DNA of 64,000 nucleotides from Dasypus novemcinctus (lineage: Eukaryota > Chordata > Mammalia > Cingulata > Dasypodidae). The stretch covers positions 28,613,294 through 28,677,293 of the forward strand of contig NC_080698.1 of the NCBI RefSeq assembly GCF_030445035.2. Reading direction: 5' to 3'. The position numbers were made by a program, and so were the translations under genes. The notes under the pieces were generated by a model. That model had not been told where the DNA came from and searched no databases. It saw only the letters and a list, made by a program, of their open reading frames with translations. Shown here in pieces: positions 57,500 to 64,000 of this stretch. How positions within the stretch are numbered: position 1 is the stretch's first letter; every line of letters starts with the position of its first letter.

Positions 57500-57700
57500 A
57501 ACCCATTATGAGCCCCTACAATACGGATGGTGCTTGGTATTTTCTCATTCATCACCACAGCCAATCCTGCTGTAAATGTATGAGGTAGATACTACCTATC
57601 CCATTTAAAGGTGAGCAAACCTAGACTCAGAGGTAAAACTTGCACCAAATTATATAGCCAGCAGTTGCCTGGCTCAAACCTCAGTTCTTTTTCTTCAATA
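57500..57700 (-). repeat. MIR SINE
   Basis: ATCCCATTTAAAGGTGAGCAAAC, CTAGACTCAGAGGTAAAAC, then TTGCCTGGCTCAAACCTC. Confidence 0.75.
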
Positions 57701-57764
57701 TTATTCTGTCTCCTTTAACAAAGTGCAAATATTGTCTTGATTGCTCAATAAAAAGTGAGTCATT

Positions 57765-58690
57765 TATTCAATATATATTCTTGAGGGTTTTACTCTGCTA
57801 GGCACTCTTCTAACCGCTGATTACAGTCAGTGCATAAACCAGTGAGGAGGATTTAAAAAAAAAAGACACAGGGAAGCAGCTGTGGCTCAACCAGTTGGGC
57901 TCCCATCTACCATATGGGAGGCCCTGGGTTCGCGTCCTGGGGCCTCCTTGTGAAGGCAGGCTTGCCTGCACGCTGCAGAGAACCGCCTGCCTGCAAGCGC
58001 CGCTGAGAGCCGACTCAGCAAGGTGACCCAACAGAAAAGGAGACAAGTAAAAACACAGAAGAATGTGCAGCAAATGGACACAGAGAGCAGGCAACAAGCA
58101 AGTCATAAGGAGGGGTAAGGAGTAAATAAAAAAATAAATACAGACACACAGAAGAACGCACAGCAAACGGACACAGAGAGTAGACAACAAGCAAGCCACA
58201 CGGCGAGCAAAGGGGGTAAAACAAAAACAAAAACAAAAAAACCCAGAAAACAAAATAGACATATTTTCTACATCGATATGTAAAATTACAAACCAGGCTG
58301 TAAATGGGAGGGAAACACTGGGTACTACAAGAATTGGGTCAGAGCACCTATTAGCCTAGATGGTCAGGGCAGGCCTCTGGGAGGCAGTGATAATTAAGTG
58401 AGGATTTGGATGGTCAGGAAGATGCCAGGCAGATTAAAAGGCAAAGGAGGAATATACAAAGACATGAGAACACCTTGGTGAAGGATGTGGGACAGACAAG
58501 AGCTTGGCGTGTTTGAAAAAGTAAACAGAAGCTGGATTACCCAGTATCTAGGGCTGAGAAGCAGAGTGAGGCGAAATGAGGTGGGCAGCTAGGCAGGGGC
58601 CAAATCACACAGAGCCTTACTCACCAAAAGCCAGGATACGGAGTTTGAGAAGCCTTAGATTTCAAGGCACCTACAGAGCTGCCAGAGAGA
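57765..58690 (-). repeat. L2 LINE, split by a SINE
   Basis: The 3' end is at 57770-57845 (CTGCTAGGCACTCTTCTAACC). The internal part resumes at about 58330: GGCAGGCCTCTGGGAGGCAG, AAGAGCTTGGCGTGTTTGA, then GGCAGGGGCCAAATCACAC and GAGCCTTACTC, all in reverse-complement L2 order. Confidence 0.78.
57869..58255 (+). mobile_element. DAS-SINE with duplicated tail module
   Basis: Head: GGGAAGCAGCTGTGGCTCAAC with B box GGGTTCGCGTCC. The body-tail module ACACAGAAGAATGTGCAGC ... AACAAGCAAGTCATAAGG at 58053-58130 is repeated at 58146-58220 with a few changes, a period of about 93 bp. An A-rich AAAACAAAAACAAAAAAAC tail closes the element. No clean target duplication was read. Confidence 0.88.
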
Positions 58691-58850
58691 CAGGGAAGGA
58701 GCTACCATTTATGACTATTCACAATGTATTTACATAAAACTTATAAGGTAGGCTTTATTATCTCTCTTTTATGAATGAACCAAGACTCAGAGTTTAAGGT
58801 CTCATAGCTAATATTAAGTAGTCACAGTTCAAGAAAGGTCCCACACATGC
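58690..58850 (-). repeat. MIR SINE
   Basis: AGCTACCATTTATGACTATTC, TTATTATCTCTCTTTTATGAA, then CCAAGACTCAGAG. Confidence 0.7.
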
Positions 58851-58869
58851 AGGGCAATCTTAGACACAG

Positions 58870-59087
58870 ACTAAGGATCAGCAAACTTGTCATATTAGGG
58901 GCAAAGCAGTAAGTATCTTAGGTCGTGTGGGCCAGTCTCTGTTGAAATTAGCCAACTCTGCTGTGGCAGCATGAAAGCAGCCATGTACAATATATAAATA
59001 AATGAGCATGATTGTGTTCCAATAAAATTTCATTTCAAAACCAGTGTTGGGCCAGATTTGGTCTATAGGCCAGTTTGCCAAGCCCTG
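58870..59087. mobile_element. hAT-type DNA transposon fossil, copy 4 of 4
   Basis: GGATCAGCAAACTTGTC at the left and CAGTTTGCCAAGCCCTG at the right. The middle contains TGAGCATGATTGTGTTCC and AATAAAATTTCATTT, as in the other copies. Confidence 0.75.
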
Positions 59088-59089
59088 AC

Positions 59090-60650
59090 ATGATTTGGTT
59101 CACAGATTTTCTCAAATTCTCTGCCAGTCCACCACTGCCCCTCCTTCCTTGTATCATTTGATATTTCTTTGATAATGCTTTTTCAAATTCTAAAGCTGTT
59201 TCTTCTTTTGTTGCATCATTTTCTTGCCATCACTGACAACACTAAGGTATCCAGACTATAGCAGTGGCTGATTAAATAAATGTGTCCGTTTCAACTTAAA
59301 CATCATTTCTTTTAAACAAAGTCTGTACCTTTAACAAGACCATAAAATGACTTGAGTGCATTTACTTTATTCTCTTTTCCTCCTTGACATTGGCTGGAAG
59401 TGAACGAATAGGAAGACTCTGGCAACAAGCTAGCCATTTTGCAGAGTAACAGTTTTTGCAAATGGTTAAGTACTATACTGCACCTAAAATATACTGTAGC
59501 ATATACATTAAGCACAGTTTAAGTGTGACTATTGGGTTTTGTCTCTACTTTTTCCAATTCCACATGCTTATTTTAATCTCACTGTGGTGGGCCTTGGGCT
59601 GATAAAAATCAAGCAAGCACATTTATATTAGTCAAGATAATGAATTTTTTTTTAAAGCACAAGTTATTTTAATTCTGAGTGCTGTTGCTTTTGCTTAAGC
59701 AAGCATCTGTTTTTGTGGAATTTTCTCTTTTTTTTGGTTGTGTTTTTGTTTTCCTGCTAAATTCTAATCATGTCTTCTAATCCATTGGCAGCTGGCAAAG
59801 AAAAATAAATGGTGAAGGAAATTAGATGCAGCTTAGATAATTGATGTTTGTATGCCTGGCTTTAATAAAAATACTCTACTAAATTAGAGGGGAGTCTAAA
59901 TGGATTCAGTCAATAAGGAAGTGATTCAGGTGAGGAATTCAATTTGGGGCTTTGTTGTAATCTTATAAATAAGCTAACAGATCAGTTCGATTGGGACCAG
60001 ATTTGCCTTGTGCTGAAATCTGGGAGAGCTGATCTGTCTTACTTCTCTTTCTTTAGTTTGTTCTTGAAGTTTGAAATTATTGTTGTTGGTTTTTTTTTCT
60101 GGTACTAATTCAAGCACTTGGATCCTAGAGGGGTAAAGCAATTGGTGCATCCCTGAAATAGCTACATGGGATGTGGTAAAAACACTATTTCTTGAAAAAC
60201 ACCCTCCCACTCTGCCCTTCTAATTTCTTACAAGGAAAAAAAAAGAAATACTTTTAATGAATTCACAATCCAGCCTGAAAACCTCGGAATCAATAGGAAA
60301 TTAATTCAAATATCTTTTTTTTAAAATTCAAATATCTTAAACATCACCCTTAATACCAAACAGCATGTTGGCTTTTTAAATTAATGTATTAAAATAAACC
60401 CAACCATTTTATTCTAACTTTGCCATTCTGATGACATGGAAATGACAAGAGGTGGATGAATCCTCTAGGAGCAAAAATTCTGATGGAGAGCCAAGTTTCC
60501 ATTAAACTTGACCTCTGAGAACAACCAAGATGAACCTAGGGAAATGTGTCTAATTTGCCCTTGATCCAATTTCTTCTCCTGAATGCTTCACCCTCTAATT
60601 ATCTTGCCACTAGAATAAGTAAAATTGTATGGAGATTAGCGCTTATCTAA
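59090..60650. other. Intron sequence, no feature recognised
   Basis: Largely AT-rich. No named repeat. Confidence 0.5.
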
Positions 60651-60654
60651 TGTT

Positions 60655-60850
60655 AGTGTTCCTAAGTGGTAGAATTATGCACCACAACCTCCCCTAATAA
60701 GTCAACAGAGACTCAAGGAGATTGACTCATGAGATGACTTGTTTCAGGTCACACTGGTTCTAAATGATGGAGCCAGTATTTGATCCCAAGTTGGTCTTAC
60801 ATCAGTGTCCATGCTCTTTCTACTCCTGTGGCTCTCTCTCTTTAACCAGT
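60655..60850 (-). repeat. MIR SINE, diverged
   Basis: AACAGAGACTCAAGGAGATTG, TTCAGGTCACACTGG, then GGAGCCAGTATTTGATCCC. Confidence 0.65.
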
Positions 60851-62825
60851 GACTCCCATGATAAATCAAGAGTCCTAGCTCCATTCTAGTCCAGTTTCCA
60901 AATCTGGAGGTCACGTTTCTGAATCCTGTGTTCGGGTGTCCAAGTATGTCTTGCTTTCAAATCTCATTGCTCAGTTAAATGGATCAGAGAGAGTCTATCT
61001 TTTATACTGGGTTTTTGGTTCTTTACAGCCTAAGAGGGCTTGCAATCCCCTGTCTCGGGCTGGGTGAGTAGTGATGATTTTAAGAATGGGTTGTGACCTT
61101 CAAAACCTAGTCTGGCTTAACTAGAATAGATGTCCCTATTCCTCTGCAAAGGATCAACAGGTTGGAAATTTGATCCCCAGTGAGTTTCCAAGAAAGGTGT
61201 TCAGAAGCTGGTGATTTTGTGATCAGGTCGCATAGGGGTCTAAGGTCCTTCTACCAAAGATGCCAGTCATTTCACTATTCGGGTCATATTTTTAGTACCT
61301 GGAATACAGAAAAGCATACATAATCAAGAATGGCAACCACGAATGCCCTGGCCAGTCTGACTGTATGATACAAACATATCTCCTGTTGCCAGGAAACAGC
61401 TTAAATCAGCGGTCAAGGTTAAATCACCTATTAATAGGTATTTGGCAGAAAGCAAAACCCAGAGGTGGGAATACTGGTTGGCATTACCAGCAGGCATGAG
61501 AGACCAAGGGTTAAGAGGAGTAAAGATTACAGAGAATTGGGGGTATGGTACAAACGTGTTTCTTTGAGCTGAGAATCAGAACCATCGCCATGATTATGAA
61601 AGGCTGCTTGGACATTTAGAGTGTTAATGCAGGGTGCTTTTTTGAGTGCCATGCTTTCAAAATAGCTCTCACAAGAATCAAATGTATAATCTGGCCACAA
61701 AGCCATTTGAGGCCAGGGCAGGGGTGGGGGGTGGGGTGAATCAAGGAGATTTTGGCCATATTATTTTATGGAGAGGTTAGCATCAAAAGGCACAAGACAA
61801 AAACAAACAAAAGCTGACATACAATTCTCGGTTAAGAAATGAGCTATTAGAGTTTACTGTTGAGAAATATTTTGGTTACGGCTTCCTTCCCACCTTAACA
61901 GATAATGGTTTTCAAGGCAAGATATTCATTGCTTATTATGTAATATCTATATTTTATTGGTAATGGGAGTTACATTGGTGCAGATTAAGAATATTTATTG
62001 ATACATTCTTTCTGAACAGTATTTTGTCCAATCATCTCAGACTTATGCTTTCTTGATGAAAATGAATATGTAAACTCCAGTATTGTTAGTTAAATGATAC
62101 TGAGTTAATATAGGCAATGCCCATAAAATTGGCAAATTTGTGAAAGACCCATTTATTAATCTAAAAAAGGATGTCTATCCATCTATTGTTACTATGTAAG
62201 AGTCTCCATAGGGTAACTGTCCCTACAGGAAAGAAAAAAAAAAATCCTTCTATGGATGATATTTTATCCTTTATTCATGACTGACATCAATTAAAAAAAA
62301 AAAACAGCTAAGCAGACAGAGCCAAAACTAAGAACCACACAAATTCACATTTCACACCACAGAGAAATGAGGACAAATTTAGTTAATGGCAAAACCCACT
62401 GTTTCCCTAAATAGCAAGCCTAATGTAAAAAGAAGGTGGAATATAATGATTCTGTGATGTGTCACACATCTGTTCAAACAAACCTATTTGATCATTTAGC
62501 TTTATGGAAAACAAAGGATTGAAGAAGATTCATTTCAAAACCACAATCAATAAATATCTGACTGGAAGAAGAACAACTATAAGCTTCCAGCTAAGATTTG
62601 AATAAGTTATAAGCTATTAATTGTACACTAAATTTCTTATTAAAATTTTTTTAAGTAAAATGATTTTAAAAACACATATATATGGTTCTAATCATAACCA
62701 ATATCTGTGAGAATAAGTTTACTGTCAAATTTCACTTGAGAACCAGTTTCCAATTCATTTCCTAAAATCCCCACCCCTTCCATTCATTCCAGTAAAGCAG
62801 GCTCCAATCTTGAACCACACACCTA
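60851..62825. other. Intron sequence, unassigned
   Basis: The first 500 bp (60860-61340) are less AT-rich and could be a degraded LTR. A G-rich run at 61717-61738 could form a quadruplex. Otherwise nothing is recognised. Confidence 0.45.
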
Positions 62826-62831
62826 GAATCT

Positions 62832-63451
62832 TTTTTTTTTTTTTAATTATTTATTTATTTATTTTTTAAAATTACATTATGAAAAATATGAGGTCCCATT
62901 CAACCCCACCGCCCCCGCCCCCCACTCCCCCCACAGCAACACTCTCTCCCATCATCATGACACATCCATTGCACCTGATAAGTTCATCTCTGAGCATCAC
63001 TGCACCCCATAGTCAATGGTCCACATCATAGCCCAGACTCTCTCACGTTCCATCCAGTGGGCCCTGGGGGGATCTATAATGTCCCATAATTGTCCGTGAA
63101 GCACTATCCAGGACAACTCCACGTCCCGAAAATGCCTCCACATCTCATCTCTTCCTCCCGTTCCCCACACCCAGCAGCCACCATGGCTACCCTTCCCACA
63201 CCCATTCCACATTTTCTCTGTGGACATTGGATTGGTTGTGTCCATTGCACATCTATGTCAAGTGAGGGCTTAGATTCCATATGGGTACTGGATGCACTCC
63301 TCCCGCTTCCAGTTGTAGACACTCTAGGCTCCATGTTGTGGTGGTTGACCTTCTTCAACTCCATGTTAGCTGAGTGGAGTAAGTCCAATAAATCAAAGTG
63401 TAGGAGCTGAAGTCTGTTGAGGCTCTGGGCCTGGGTGTCATATTATCAGTC
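62832..63451 (-). mobile_element. LINE-1 3'UTR, 5' truncated, with 15-bp target duplication
   Basis: The minus-strand text is colinear with 23140-24005. The poly-T at 62832-62845 is the A tail, and an AATAAATAAATAATT stretch follows. CACACCTAGAATCTT occurs at 62818-62832 and 63452-63466. It is the least decayed copy of this 3'UTR in the window and keeps the G-rich tract (C-rich on the plus strand, 62905-62932). The frames of 82-106 codons in it are not genes. Confidence 0.93.
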
Positions 63452-63452
63452 C

Positions 63453-64000
63453 ACACCTAGAATCTTAGACCCTTAAATTACCACTGCTATAATATTCTCA
63501 GCATCAGAAACTTAAATTAAGCAAAAAAACTTCAGGAAAGTTACCCATTGAACCATTTTTAATTATAAAAATCCTCATCCCCATTTGAAGTAGCACTCCT
63601 TTGTAACGCCTGGGCAGACTAATGCCAGCCACCAGAAGGGAATCTCTAGAATTCATTCTCTGTCTACCAGCAGCATCAGATGTCACTGTCTCACACACAC
63701 ACATACACACACACACAAAAGCATCTTCAGCTGTAGACAATATTCTAAAATTACTGATATCACTGTCTGACCTTGCTGTAATCTGTTGTGTTGAAGTCTG
63801 ATCCATTTATTTAGCTGTTCAGCAAATGTCAGTATACCATGTCTGCAGCAAATTAAAATCTACATTGGCAAAGCACTCCCACAGCCTGCTAAGAATGAAA
63901 TTTAACAAAACTCTTTCCACCACAAAGTGTCTAGGTTATTGATTGGCCACACCTCTCTCCCACACGTTTAACCTTTTGTGGACCATGGTAGAGGTTTTAA
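63453..64000. other. Intron sequence with a short (CA)n microsatellite
   Basis: CACACACACACATACACACACACAC-like dinucleotide repeat at 63692-63718. No other feature recognised. Confidence 0.6.

Larger units (their letters stand above)
52803..64000 (-). other. SUCLG2: SUCLG2 intron, continues beyond the window
   Basis: More than 11.2 kb without another recognisable SUCLG2 exon. I looked on the minus strand for the preceding C-terminal-domain coding segment and did not find it. Confidence 0.8.

Noticed and set aside
1..64000. A new multi-gene system, operon or gene cluster
   Set aside because: The only host coding exons are two from SUCLG2. All other coding signals trace to transposable elements or remain single unexplained frames.

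Overview
The window is mammalian nuclear DNA, almost certainly from a xenarthran and most likely an armadillo (Dasypus). Three things show this. At least five SINEs have a tRNA-like head with A and B boxes and a TTTAAA-type tail, as in the armadillo DAS-SINE family. A LINE-1 3'UTR family with a G-rich tract recurs. Genes are sparse, introns are long, and MIR, L2, MaLR and hAT fossils are everywhere. There are no operons and no bacterial or phage genes.

The only host gene I can support is SUCLG2, the beta subunit of mitochondrial GTP-forming succinyl-CoA ligase. It lies on the minus strand. The penultimate coding exon is at 52682-52802 and the terminal coding exon with the stop codon at 31899-32014. 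They are separated by a 20,667-bp intron. A probable 3'UTR runs down to a polyadenylation signal near 30955. Everything above 52803 is the preceding intron. Everything below about 30935 is downstream intergenic DNA.

Layout. 1-5375: a 5'-complete LINE-1 on the minus strand with an intact ORF1 and a badly broken ORF2; its 3' end lies outside the window. 5376-10445: a decayed class I-like endogenous retrovirus region on the plus strand with internal duplications, a reverse-transcriptase/RNase H remnant and a probable LTR. 10446-18110: layered L1 fragments, MLT1-type LTRs, a hAT miniature element with an 8-bp target duplication, DAS-SINEs, and a solo MaLR LTR with a perfect 5-bp target duplication. 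19595-21620: a MaLR (ERVL-type) provirus containing a 60-bp tandem repeat that reads as a 20-residue peptide repeat. 21960-24005: a SINE, a second copy of the retroviral env-side segment, and an L1 3'UTR. 24340-29023: older L1, MIR and hAT fossils. 32015-52681 (last intron): MIR, hAT, MLT1, a cluster of SINE pieces, a G-quadruplex motif, a long purine tract, and a hAT-Charlie element with recognisable transposase motifs about 300 bp from the penultimate exon. 52803-64000: MIR, L2, a SINE with a duplicated tail, a hAT fossil, and a 620-bp L1 3' end with a perfect target duplication.

The genes do not act together as a system. The main interest is the record of nested insertions, which can be put in order from their target-site duplications, plus a few sequences I could not explain (8020-8295, 43560-44430, 60850-62825). 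Boundaries of old repeats are approximate, and family names below class level rest on recognition without a database search.
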